Assembly: GCA_028551475.1 (NCBI GenBank)
Contig: CM052359.1
Location: 13,021,583-13,085,582 of the forward strand
Source of the DNA: Casuarina equisetifolia
Taxonomy: Eukaryota > Streptophyta > Magnoliopsida > Fagales > Casuarinaceae
Direction: 5' to 3'
Length of the DNA: 64,000 nucleotides
Shown: in pieces, positions 35,713-47,033 of the stretch
How the letters are laid out: every line of letters begins with the position of its first letter
Numbering within the stretch: position 1 is the stretch's first letter
Notes under the pieces: model-generated
Database searches by the model: none
The model's input: only the letters and a program-made list of their open reading frames with translations
Told to the model about the DNA's origin: nothing
Program-made: the position numbers and the translations under genes

Positions 35713-36849
35713 ATTACAACATGAAAATTACATCAACTAGTCTGCTACGCGTCCTCTTTGAATCTTGTTTCAAAGTTCTTGCTTTACTCTTATTATATGG
35801 TGGAACTCCCACATGGATTAACCCTAACTTCTTCATTCGTTCTTGTTGCGATGTTCATTAATTGTTGCTTCCTATTAGGCACTTTGAACTGATAAACCTT
35901 CATGGGAATGTGTTACTGAGCTTCGAGTGTCTGAACTCTTTGTCATGGAATTTGTGAGGATCGGTGAAGAACTAGAGTTGTTCTTATGGAGGAATTTTAG
36001 GAGCAAGCCCTAGACATGTGAGTTGGAAGAAATGTTTTAAAAGTCTTACATGCCTAAGATGATTAAAAATTGAATTATGCAAGAATAATTTCCTGTACTT
36101 CCATTTGTTAACCCAGCTAACACAAAATGAATTTCTTTTTTATTTTTATTTTTATTTTATTTTTTCATGAAGCATGAATATGAAAATTTTTATTAAAAAT
36201 CTTCTCATTAAAATTGACATGTAAAGGAAAATAGTTATTCTTTCATATATAAAAATGTTAGGGTAAAATTTAACATGTCTCTATGTCTTAACAATAAATC
36301 TTTTTAGTTAATAAGTGAAGGAATATTGTATTTGAACTTAAACTCTAATATTATATAAGAAAATTTATTGCTCCTTAAAACTGATTTCTAAAACTAAATA
36401 TTCATTTTTTCATGTGAAAAATATCATAAAAAGATTGGCCACTATGAAAAATAATTCCTTTTCAACTAATTAAAGTTTTAATTGATCCAAGTTTTCTTCT
36501 TTGTGTGTAATCATACAAGTGATTGCACCACACGAGATAATTACAAGAGTTAATAGATGGCATTGCACCTGTTCGTAGCATTAAAATTTGAACAATAATA
36601 GAAAAAGGAATCCCACTCAGAATTTAAATGGCTTAACCTTTCACATTTCTTAACATGATAACAGACGCAGAATGGTGTTCATTTATGCCACCACGCATTA
36701 ACACTACAAAAAGGGAAGCATTCAAAGTCAAGATCATAATATGTCACAGCACATGAAGGAATTAATGAGTAATATACAACAAGAGAAGAATTAATGAGTA
36801 GAAGAAATTACATAAACACTAACAAATAAAAATATAATTTAACAAATAC
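35713..36849. other. Unassigned AT-rich DNA between copia remnants
   Basis: No recognisable coding sequence. CACTACAAAAAGGGAAGC at about 36710 resembles a CACTA-type end, but I did not find a partner. Confidence 0.4.
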
Positions 36850-38033
36850 TATATTATATATTACCTAAAATAATCACAATAGCCTTATACAAAATAGAGT
36901 TATCAGGTGTCAACTTGTCCTGATGTCCCACAGAAATGGCAAAATAGAGGCAACCAAAAACCCAAAGATAACGAAGGTTGGGCCTTTTTCTAAAAAGTTC
37001 TTTGAATGGTGTCTTCCTATCAAGGACTTGAGAGGGCATCATATTGATTAGGTAAGTTACAACAACCACACAATTCTCCCAAAAAATTTTAGGAATAAAA
37101 GCTTGATACTTAAAAGCCCTAGTAACTTCTAGAAGGTGATGATGTTTATGCTCAACAATCCCATTTTGTTATGGAGTGTAAGTGTAGGAAGTCTCATGGA
37201 GAATGCCATGAGTAGAGAAAAAGGAAGAACAATCATGATGAAAGAAATCACGACATTATTATTTTGAACAAGTTAGATAGATGTGTAAAACTGATTGCGA
37301 ATAAGAGTGAAGAAACATGTGAGGTGAGATAAGACTTGGGATTTAAATTGCATCAAGAAAACCCAAGTATTGCAGGAAAAATCATCGACGAGGGTAAGGA
37401 AGAAATAAGACCTACCACAATAAGGTATATGGTAGGGCCTCTAAATTTTGATGTGGAGGAGGATGAAAAAGGATGAAGCATGAGAAGAACTAGTAAGGAA
37501 TGGAGATTGAGGCTATTTGGCCAAAGGGCAAATCCAACATTTAGGATAAGGATATGAAGCGTTATGACTCAAGTATTGATGAGAAAGTAAAATATTATTA
37601 TTATTATTCGCATTACAAAAAAATGCCTATATTGGGAATAGTATAGGAAGGCCAACTGAAATCGAAATTAGCAAAAAAGGAAATCTAAAATTAAAGGCCT
37701 TGTTGAGCATTACTCAAGCCCATTAGTTTGCTAGTTAAATGGGCTTGAAAGAAACAAAAATTGAGATTTAGAATGGTCCGATATTATTGTTTACACAAGC
37801 TTTGGAAATAGAAATAAGATTAAATTGAAATTTAGGAACATAAAGAACATTTTTGAGCATGAAATTAAGGTTGAGGGTGACATCACCAGTTTTGGTGATA
37901 AAGGTGACATTTCTAATAGGGAGATGCATTGACGTTGAGGGACAAAAACTATGAATTTTTGAAAAAAAAAATTTAGTTGTAAATAATGTGATCATTAGCA
38001 CTTGAATCAATAAGCCAAATAGAAGGTGAAGTA

Positions 38034-38219
38034 AAACTCATAAAACAATAAGAAGTACCTTCGAAATTGATGATTTTGTCAAGTTAGCTAATCTGGTTAA
38101 AGGCTTGGAGGGTTTGCTAAAGTTAGGCTTCATTGAGAGGCCCATGGGTTGAGTCCTTAGAAACATAGGCCACGACATGAGATTAGGTCTCTTTCTCCTA
38201 AGAATCCTTATTTATAGGT
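38034..38219. repeat. Copia segment duplicated on both sides of an insert (second copy 40939-41126)
   Basis: About 186 bp starting AACTCATAAAACAATAAGAA are repeated in direct orientation at 40939-41126 with about 12 differences. In the copia element the sequence lies between the zinc knuckle and the protease. One copy sits on each side of the unidentified 38220-40938 block. Confidence 0.88.
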
Positions 38220-40938
38220 CTGCCTTAGCCCATTCCCACGAGTTGCTGCACGGTAAGCTGCTATTGGGTATCAGGTTTCTCGTATTGACATCGAGCAGCC
38301 CTTGGACATGTGGCTATTCACCATTGGGGTTTCATCTTTGTCCATATTTATTGTTCATTGGTGTAAGTATGGACAAATAATTAAATTTAATCATTAAATT
38401 CATTGGGCCTCCACATGGGCTCTATATGTGGAGCATTGAGCATATTATGAAAGTAAGCGGGAAGGCTTATATTGGGTTTGGGCTTTTACAGCCTGGGTAG
38501 GCCTATATTGATGGGTGGGAACACTATGTAACTGTGTTTCAAATTTATTGGTATAAATTTAGGCCAACCTAATCTAGGTTTTATGGCATTATATTTGGTA
38601 TCTGAAGTTCTACAAAAGATCATTTTTCAGGTTGCCGTGCGTTTAGTGTTTGAATTAGTTAGAATTATTTGTTTGTCCAACGCACATTTATTTGTGCATA
38701 ATATATATGGTGTTTCTTTTCCAAGAGCATTGTTCACTCGAGGATTGTATGGTACATTTGTCAAATAGATATTGGGCGTGAGACTAATGTATTCAATCAT
38801 ATGTGTATGAAGCCTTGCGCTAGTTGGTTTGTTAGTGCACATGTGTATGAAGCCTTGCGCTAGTGGGTTTGTTTATGCATGTGTATGAAGGCATGAACCA
38901 GTAGGCTTGTTGGTTTGAAATTCATATCATGAATTAGATAATTGGTATAGATATAAAATATACATATAAATTATATGGAATATATATATTACTGTAGACA
39001 TGGGTTAAGTTAGTTTTGGCCTATACATTTTTGGTATTGTATTGTTATTGAAGTGGGCCGATTATATATTGTTATAATTTGAGGCCTAAATGATGAGTGG
39101 GTTTAGCACATTTACTAAATGTCACATGTTTAATATGTTTAACTTGACTACGATCATGGCAATAATGGATTTGATTGTGTATATGTAATCAATTGTGATC
39201 GCAATCAATTGGGATGTAAGTAATGGAAAAGGTGTGTACACATACGGTTAATAATAATATGGTCTTCATATTATTTATTGTACTTTATAGGTTACAAAAT
39301 CTTGGCTGAAGGTTCGAGTGATAGATAATTAAAGTAACCTATGGATGAGTAATGTCAAAACAAGTACATTTGCATTGCATGCATGTGTTGCATGGCTTCC
39401 TCAATGCTCCATACCTAGGATGTGCATTAGTGGTTAGAGTAATACTATTTTTTCAAGCTTGCTCTGGGAGCACACAATATCTAGCTATTTGGAAGACTTT
39501 GGTTTACGGTCCCAATTATGCTGAGTTATTTTGGATGAATGAAGTAGATAGCCAAAGTTCTACTCTTTGGCGTCATCCTGTTGATCCTTACTCCATCCTC
39601 TATGGATGTGACACTGATGTAAGGCAATGATCATGCACAAGCATTGCCTCATGAAGCTGTATAGGTTGATAAGGCGTATCGCCAACGTTGGTTAGTCCAT
39701 GTAGCGTTTCTTTTTTGCCACATCATGGAGTGGTGTTTGTGACGAGGGGATGAAGGAGACACGAATGTCAATGAAGACTACATTTTTTGTAGTCGGGGAT
39801 GGCAATCCTTGGTTATCTAGCTTAGCTAGAATGGTTGTATATATGGCATCATCCCTAGGCTTACATAGCACGATTGTGGCTATCCCACCTTTAATTATGT
39901 GACGGTGTGCATATTTGATATTTGAAATGCAATTATGTTGCATGCCTATTAGATCATTTTGATGGGATAACTTTCCTATGGGAAAGTGATGTAGCACATG
40001 GTACAAAGCATCATCTTTGTATGATTTGCAATCAAAGTACTTGTTGTAGTAATTGTATAGGCTAAGTTATTTAGTCTAGGAAGTTTTCCCTACATGGGAT
40101 GAGCCTTCAATAATAATTGAAATGGGTCATAGGCTTAAATGGATGCTCAAGTGCTTTAATGGACTTAGAGGTCCACTGGGTTAGTATAAGGATATTGTAC
40201 AAAACATTGTCTTTGTATTCATTAAAAGGTAGATGGGCCAAGTATTTTGGCCTATTATTGTGGACTATGTTGACTACATAGTTGGTTAAATTATCCCGAT
40301 TTGGGCTTGGGCTTTTAAAGCCTAGATAGGCCCATATTGATGTGTTGGAACATTATTTAAGTGTGTTTAAATTTATTGGTATAAATTTTGGCTCTGTTGA
40401 TACTTGGAAGAAAAGCCTCGTATGTTGAAGAAAGTTTGTTTCATAGACTAGAATTTGCTTTGGAATTGGATAAGGATGTGGAGACCAATGTTCGCCATCA
40501 TGGTGAAGCTCGTGTGCAACTTGGAAGAATGTTGTGTTTCTGTTTATTAGAAGCTCCTTGATTTTATCAAGAACAATTTGGAAATTGGACATTTATGGTA
40601 TGTAAGGAAAATGTTTTTCATGCATATGTAAAAACTATAAGGGTTTGGACACATGTTTTCATTTGTAGAAAGTGCACGCAGCACACCATTTTTAAAGAAA
40701 TTAGGGTGAATATGTACTCACACTAGACTGTACAATCACACCAAGTCTGTACCTTGTGAAAACTTTGTACATAGGTTGGTGTTAGTGTTGCTTACATGTG
40801 TCATGGTATGGGTAGGGAACGAGCTGGTAATATATTATATAGCTCGTTCCCATAAGTTGCTACGCGATGAGCCACTATTGGGTATTAGGTTGCCTATATT
40901 GACATCGATAACAACCTAACAATAGCTAATAGGATGTA
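38220..40938. mobile_element. Unidentified 2.7-kb insert in copia gag
   Basis: The insert shares no copia features. Its ends carry a direct repeat of about 65 bp (38229-38294 and 40847-40911: GAGTTGCTGCACGG / AAGTTGCTACGCGA ... TATTGACATCGA). An inner direct repeat sits at about 38460-38580 and 40295-40395 (GGGCTTTTA..AGCCT ... AAATTTATTGGTATAAATTT). No transposase or polymerase is seen. It may be a decayed LTR-type or non-autonomous element. Confidence 0.5.
38800..38915. repeat. Tandem array, three ~39-bp units
   Basis: ATGTGTATGAAGCCTTGCGC begins two units and ATGTGTATGAAGGCATGAAC the third, each followed by (T/A)AGT(T/G/A)GG(T/C)TTGTT. Located inside the unidentified insert. Confidence 0.8.
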
Positions 40939-41841
40939 AAACTCATAAAACAATAAGAAGTACCTTCGAAATTGATGATTTTGTCAAGTTAGCCAATTTG
41001 GTTAAAAGCTTGGAGGGTTTGCTAAAGTTAGGCTTCATTGAAAGGTTTATGGGCTGAGTCCTTAGAGACATGGGCCATGACATGAGATTAGGTCTCCTTC
41101 TCCTAAGAATCCTTATTTATAGGTCAGCCATGTAATTTCCAACAATGATTCATGTCATGGTTAGGTTTTTTGCAATGATCACAAAAGAGACTATTAGATT
41201 GGCCATGTGATTAATTTTGGACATTGGATTTATAGGAAGAACTAAAATTGTGACAAACTAAAGGTGGCTTTGATTATGGGTACAATGATCATGTGATGAA
41301 AGTCTTTGGATTCAAGCAAATAAGGATTGTCAAATGAAGGCATGCTTGAGAGCAAACCATGGTTGTGCAATCAAAGGGCGCAATCTAGATTGTCCCTCAT
41401 AATAGGGGGTTAACATTGTAAAGGGTTTTGGAAACCTTAGCAAGACTGCGTGGGTGACCTAATTAGAGGAGTTCTTGTGGGCAACAACCATGTGCTATGC
41501 TAATGTTGCATAAACAACAAGGAGAACATGTCCCCTAATGCAAAAATACTCCATTGGGGTAAGGTGCTAGTTCTCCTTTCGGAAGGTGAGGGAGAACATG
41601 CAGCAAAGTGAGGGAATTAGGTCCATGGCAAGGATCTGTGATTGAAAAATGAGCATGATTCGTTAATGAGAAGTAGAATCGAGTCACATGGCTTTCCTTT
41701 TTGATCCAACAATATTGTTTCAATGATGAATTTGGTCCTTGGAGGGTTCTTCCATTAGATCGGGATTGTTACAAAGGGCATAAAATTGATTGTAGACAAC
41801 CATGATGGAAAGAATCCCTTACTTCAACTTAAAGAAGGCTT

Positions 41842-42407
41842 TATTAGAGTGTGAGGGTTTATCCCAAAACTTAAGGCATTAGGTGAGGAAATCTCATCAT
41901 TTATAAGACTACAAGCCCATCCTCTCACTTCCAATGTGAGACAACACCAACTTTCAACACTCTCCCTCACTTGCATGCTGACATAAGCATTGCAAGTGGA
42001 TTGAAGCCCAATTTTGGGGTATGGGGGTTAATGAAGCGGAGGCTCATCCTTAGTTCTAATACCATATTAGAGTGTGAGGGTTCATCCCAAAACCTTAAGA
42101 CATTAGGTGGAGAATTCTCATCACTTATAAGACCACAGGTCCATCCTTTCACTTCCAATGTGGGACAATACCCACCTTCAACACTCTTCCTCACTTGCAT
42201 GCTGATATAAGCATTGCAAGTGGACTGAAGCCCAACTTTGGGGCGTGGGGGTTTATGAAGCGGAGGCCCATCCTTGGTTCCGATACCATATTAGAATGTA
42301 AGGGTCCATCCTAAAACCTTAAGGCGTTAGGTGGAGAATTCTCATCATTTATAAGACCACAGGCCCATCCTCTCACTTCCAATGTGGGACAATACCTACC
42401 TTCAACA
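41842..42407 (-). mobile_element. TRIM retrotransposon array: three LTRs, two internal domains
   Basis: Three copies of a 118-119-bp LTR lie at 41842-41959, 42065-42183 and 42289-42407. On the minus strand they begin TGTTGAAGGT...GTCCCACATTGGAAGT and end CACTCTAATA. Each internal domain is only about 105 bp. It starts with a primer binding site TGGTATCGGAACC (upper one) or its decayed form TGGTATTAGAACT (lower one) and ends in a purine-rich tract (GCAAGTGAGGAAGAG). This is the definition of a terminal-repeat retrotransposon in miniature; no protein is encoded. Flanks read GGCTT on the left and GACTT on the right, a probable 5-bp target duplication with one change. It sits inside copia gag. 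Confidence 0.85.
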
Positions 42408-43467
42408 GACTTGGAGGAGCTAGAACTCCTGAATGCAATAGGTGTAACCATATATTTCGTATATTGTATCCTAAAAGAGCTTCGTGTCTCCAGTCAGGGG
42501 TAATTCAATAATGACTTTTAGTGAGAGAATGTTGATCCATGTGTGCACAAGCTAGTAGCACTTATGCCATTGGCATAAAAGGCCGTTGTTAGTAAGGAGG
42601 GATACCATGCCATCAAGAAACCCATCCTTGTCCTTCGTGACAAGTGCATAGTGGAGGTCACTGGCCCACATTGCAAAGGTGTTTATGATAGTGAAATGAG
42701 AGGCTAGCAGACATAATTTAAGGCTATCGGATGTTGTAAGATAAAACATATCACCTGGTTTAAGGTGGCTAGCAACGACAATAGAAAGGGATAAAAAAAT
42801 TGGGTAAGGATTGTGTCCTATACTCAATTGACTTGGGAAACTTGGGTAGATCCAACTCGACCTAAAGTCAAGGGCGAGTACAAAGGTAGGTTGGTCCATA
42901 ATGGTCATCTAGGGTGGCCTAAAAAGAGGCAAGTTAGACAATGGGCTGACAAGGATTGGGCTAGTTAAACATGAAGGCTAGGAAAGGCCTATCGGGAGTA
43001 GATCATACACAAAAGGGAGGGTTGGCTAGGGCAAGCCCATAAACACAAGATTCCCAAAAGAAGTTTAGGAAACAAGCTAGGCTACATAGGGAACTCAGTA
43101 CATAGTTGGGTTTGAACCAAATTGCCCAAAGGAAGGCTAAATAGGGTTAGGAGAAGCCAAAATAGAAGGTGTAGGCTTAAAAAAGACAGGTTGCGTACCA
43201 ACAGTAGGAAGACCCATATATTGCAACAGGGAGATAGAAATTGGGTGCTTGGGAAGGGAGGCTTTTGGGGACTCCAAAAGGCTAGTAATGTCTTCAATGA
43301 TAGGAACATCCTAGGTTGAAGAAGGAACACGGGAATTGTGAGGTGTTGACATAGTGGGAAAATAAAGGGAAAGAGATAGAAAAAAAAGAAGAAGAAAGGA
43401 ACGACAGGAAAAACTCACAAAATGAGACTGGAATTTAAAGCTAGGAAAAAAATGGCTCTTGATACCA

Positions 43468-43729
43468 TGTTAGAAAGTGATAACGAAAGAAAGACATAGA
43501 ACATTGGGAACTTTTGTGTATTGCTTTTTTAAAAAGAATTGTACATAAGGTGTCTTTTTATAACATAAGGAGCAATCGTAATGGAAAATATACAAATAAA
43601 TAAATAAATAAATGGAATATAAACTTACTATACACAAAGATAATTTCCCAAATAACATACATCATATGGAAAGAATAATAATGGACCCTTAGGAAATATA
43701 ATACCAAATATATACTCGTATCTCCAACA
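43468..43729 (-). repeat. Copia LTR, 262 bp
   Basis: Begins TGTTAGAAAG and ends TCTCCAACA on the plus strand. The minus-strand element lies to its left, starting with a well-preserved primer binding site at 43454-43467. No second copy was found in the window. Confidence 0.72.
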
Positions 43730-43766
43730 AGATGAAGTTTTTTTTTTTTTTTTTTTTTCTGCTACT

Positions 43767-43770
<4 letters not shown>

Positions 43771-43851
<81 letters not shown>
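43771..43851. repeat. (GA)n microsatellite with adjacent poly(T)
   Basis: About 40 uninterrupted GA units, preceded by an 18-20-base T run at 43738-43758. It directly follows the copia LTR. Confidence 0.95.
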
Positions 43852-43854
<3 letters not shown>

Positions 43855-44782
43855 TGTTCATCTCTCTTGCTTGAGAACAAGCACATTATATTCTCTTGAT
43901 TTGAGTGCTAACTACAACTAAATTCCTAATTAATCCAATCATCTTGAAGAATGCAGTACAAGTATTTCAGCATGTTGGAGACAACGTTCAAACAACGTTT
44001 GTTCTCAAACATTCTCCAAGATGGAAAGATAGAGAAACGAAAATCACATAAATTTTTACCCACAACTCAAAAGGGAATCTGGCTTTGTGTCGATTGTGTT
44101 GGTTCTGGCCTATATTCGCCGGTTGTTGCTCTGTTGGGTTGTTTGGTGGTTGTTCTATGTTTCTGGTTCCTTTGTAATTTATTTGGTTCTTTTTTATTTC
44201 AGTAAAATGATTAATGATCCAAAAAAATAGGATAAAAAGTGAGAAATAGAAACAATCAAAACCGAAATGTGAGCTATGGATCAATGAAGAATAAGAGCTA
44301 TCCGCATATGCTGAAAATGTATGAAGGATAAAGGGAAATAGACGCTAGAGAGATTGGGTTTGTCTCACTTTATGTGTTTAGAGCTGCGTCAGCCGAATTT
44401 AGCATTTCGAGAAATAATTTGCCAAATGAATGGAAGAAGTTTCCAGGTTTAAGAAACGAACCTTTAATGCCAAGATTAGGTTCTCTCATTTGAGCTTTTT
44501 CGACTCTTTTTTTTTTAAAGCTGATTTTATTGTCCTACACAACTAAATATTAACTACGATTATTTAATTTTATATTATCTAAATTTTATTTATTTATTTT
44601 TCAAAATAAAGAAGAGACATTTAATTTTTAAGTTAATTTTTAAATTAGATTAATATTTATAAAATAATTACAGAACTCAAGTTCAAGAAGTATCCTTCCT
44701 TTACTCTCAGGAAAGTTCATGCTCAAAATAAGTAATGTATTAAAATCAATATGATTAGGTTTCATATTACTTAAATCTTCAC

Positions 44783-45199
44783 TTACAATTTTTTTTTCTT
44801 TCTACTTTTATAACAAAGAAAGACTTCCAAATCTGTCGTCCTCACCCTCTGCCTCAGTATTTCACCTAGTGAGACCACTAAGGAAAGAAGTGGAGAGAAA
44901 GAATCTTTGGCCCCTGACCTTTCAACATTTGCTATATAACTAAGCTCCGGATCCATTCTGGACATAGAGAACACAGAAAGTTCAGTTCTTCTCAGGTTCC
45001 TTCTACTCATAGCCACTGTCTTGGCTTCTGCACAACTTTTAGCCTTAGAGCCCCTCCTGGGTAATGAAGGTCTTATACGCCGTTCCCTCCGCGGGGGTGC
45101 CACCACCTGGTCCCAGTCCACGCACTTACATTTTTGGACCGGGTGCACGCAAGAGCAACTCGAGGGGGATGAAGCTAGCAAGGACTGCCGTGCCGGCAC
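44783..45199 (-). CDS. Doubtful open frame, 138 codons, no family recognised
   Basis: The frame is more GC-rich than its surroundings and encodes a basic protein with a Cys cluster near the start (SSCSCVHPVQKCKCVDWDQ) and an Arg/Lys-rich middle. A possible 3' splice site (TTGTTGGCAG) just upstream would join DKEGVPARQS to it, so it could be a last exon. The end KSRKKKKL is read from low-complexity DNA, which lowers confidence. No function proposed. Confidence 0.2.
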   Translation of the reverse strand: MPARQSLLASSPSSCSCVHPVQKCKCVDWDQVVAPPRRERRIRPSLPRRGSKAKSCAEAKTVAMSRRNLRRTELSVFSMSRMDPELSYIANVERSGAKDSFSPLLSLVVSLGEILRQRVRTTDLEVFLCYKSRKKKKL

Positions 45200-45458
45200 C
45201 CCCTCCTTGTCCTGCCAACAAAGACTAGAACTTTCGATCAGCTAAGCTTCAAATGATCAACAGCATTGGTCACTTTTATTATTTCTAACATACCCAAGCT
45301 TTTATCTGCTTCTGTTTAAAACTTCGGTTGTAAGCATGTGTAACTGGTTCTCTCCGGGGAACTTCAGGGAATAACCATTGAATCCTTTTCAATTAGTATG
45401 ACTTCAGGGAATAACTGGTTCACCCAATTGACTATGTTTTTGTCTGTGCATCCGGCGA

Positions 45459-45489
<31 letters not shown>

Positions 45490-46910
45490 TGCATGCATAT
45501 TATTGAAAATCAGTGCATTCTATGTTGTTAATATCTCAGCTTGTCGTGGACTCACTCCTTCACTTGTAAATTACGTCTACATAGAAAATATAAAAGGCAA
45601 AAACTCAATAATTGGGGACGAAAGAATTATATTTTATAATAAATATTTACATAAGTTATAGAATTCTTCAAATACTATTTTTGTGATTAGAGAAGAAAAA
45701 CAAGAATAGGCAAATACACACATAGACGTACTCATGTATCACCTAAACAATAAGCGTCTTTACACACCAAGCTCACGCTAACGTTGTGTGAAATTGTTGT
45801 GCTAATATCTTACAATTTAGTTGACAAGCACCTAACTTAATTGGGAGCATGTAGTGCGTGGGATTAAGAAGTCCTAAGTTTGACAATTGGGTGTGTGAAT
45901 TAAGGTATGTATCTTCATGGTTGGCAAGGCATCATCTGTTCGGCTACATCCTTCTTCTTCTTTCACACCTGTCCATCATCTTCTCCAGTAAATAACTTCA
46001 ATAGTTCAATAAAGAAGTCTTTTTAGAGTAGGATATGCATAACTAGTGGACGCTCCTGCCGACCAACCGCAATGGTCAATGCTGCATGTCACGCTTACTT
46101 CCCGTTGATGCCGTCATCGTCTCTCTCTCACTACCACGCTTGTATTTAGTGAAAATTGATTTAGGGAGCATAACTGGAAGTGTCTGGTGCGGAGCAACTA
46201 TGCCAACTTAGGCCAACGGTCCAACCTATATGTTGAGTGTCCTAATAATTATATGTTTGGATTCAATAAGTCCAAACTTTTAAAGGTCATCCCAAAAATT
46301 CTTTAAGAATTTTGATATGTCTAAGATTTCTTAACTGTGTTGATTTAAAATTCTTAAATTGTTAAGGTTATTAATTATCTAGTTTATTGTTCAAGACATT
46401 AACTTTCCAGTCTTTATATTTATGAATTGCCTTGTTATTTTTCCTTTCTGATTTCTTCATAATCAAAAGCTCAGTTTGTTGCCCATCACGATCCACGTCA
46501 GTGTCTGGATGAGTCTGCATGTATTTAGTGAATGCCTTGATTTACCTGCAATCGAATGGGATACATTGCAGGGGAGGCAAAATGTGTCGAAGCTTCTCTC
46601 CGGGTGTTCCCGTGAATTGCATGAAGGGCTGTTTCACTCACAATTTAACTATTTTATATTATAATTTTTATAATATATAAAAGTCCAAGATTTTTTTTTT
46701 TAAAAAAATTATTTTCTTATGCTCAAAGGAGACATTGAAATCCGACCAGTATCATGTATTTTTGGGGAGTAAATCTCAATTTCAGGCAAGGGCTAGCCTG
46801 TATGGAAAACTGTTAATGGCCGGAGTAGCCCAACTTTTGGGCCCCCTCCCCCCCAAAAAAAGGCCTTTTGACAATAAATGCAACAAAGCGTATCCTTCAC
46901 AGATTACATG

Positions 46911-46918
46911 CCACGTGG
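46911..46918. promoter_or_regulatory. G-box-type palindrome CCACGTGG
   Basis: An ACGT-core element about 115 bp upstream of the F-box/kelch start codon. This motif is bound by plant bZIP and bHLH factors; activity here is inferred from sequence and position only. Confidence 0.45.
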
Positions 46919-47033
46919 CGTAATCCTCGACAGTTTACCCCAGAAAGGGGTCGACAAAGTTTTTCAATTTCAAACCCGAGATTAGTTATTGAATGATCCA
47001 TTGATCGCATACACACAGAGTCTATCTCTGGGA

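Larger units (their letters stand above)
36850..43729 (-). mobile_element. Copia retrotransposon, decayed and invaded
   Basis: Read on the minus strand: 5' LTR 43468-43729; primer binding site at 43454-43467 (TGGTATCAAGAGCC); gag N-terminal piece near 42560-42650 (TKDKDGFLDG); zinc knuckle near 41140-41200 (CDHCKKPNHDMNHCWKLHG, a C-X2-C-X4-H-X4-C); protease/pre-integrase region 37768-38010 (STSMHLPIRNVTFITKTGDV ... LKNVLYVPKFQFNLIS); integrase 36854-37069 (YLINMMPSQVLDRKTPF ... WVFGCLYFA). Reverse transcriptase, RNase H and the 3' LTR were not found to the left. The gag region is interrupted by a TRIM array and a 2.7-kb insert. Stops throughout. Confidence 0.78.
43852..47033. other. Intergenic region upstream of the F-box/kelch gene
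   Basis: Holds a (TA)n tract at about 45462-45489 and otherwise no gene I can identify, except a doubtful open frame at 44.8-45.2 kb (separate entry). The last few hundred bases are the F-box/kelch promoter. Confidence 0.5.

Noticed and set aside
43628..43886. Long Leu-Ser repeat frames
   Set aside because: They are translations of the (GA)n microsatellite, not genes.
44085..44225. Possible LINE 3' end (TTGTGTTGGTTCTGGCC ... AAAAAAA)
   Set aside because: Only a short A-run and no reverse transcriptase upstream; not enough to call an element.
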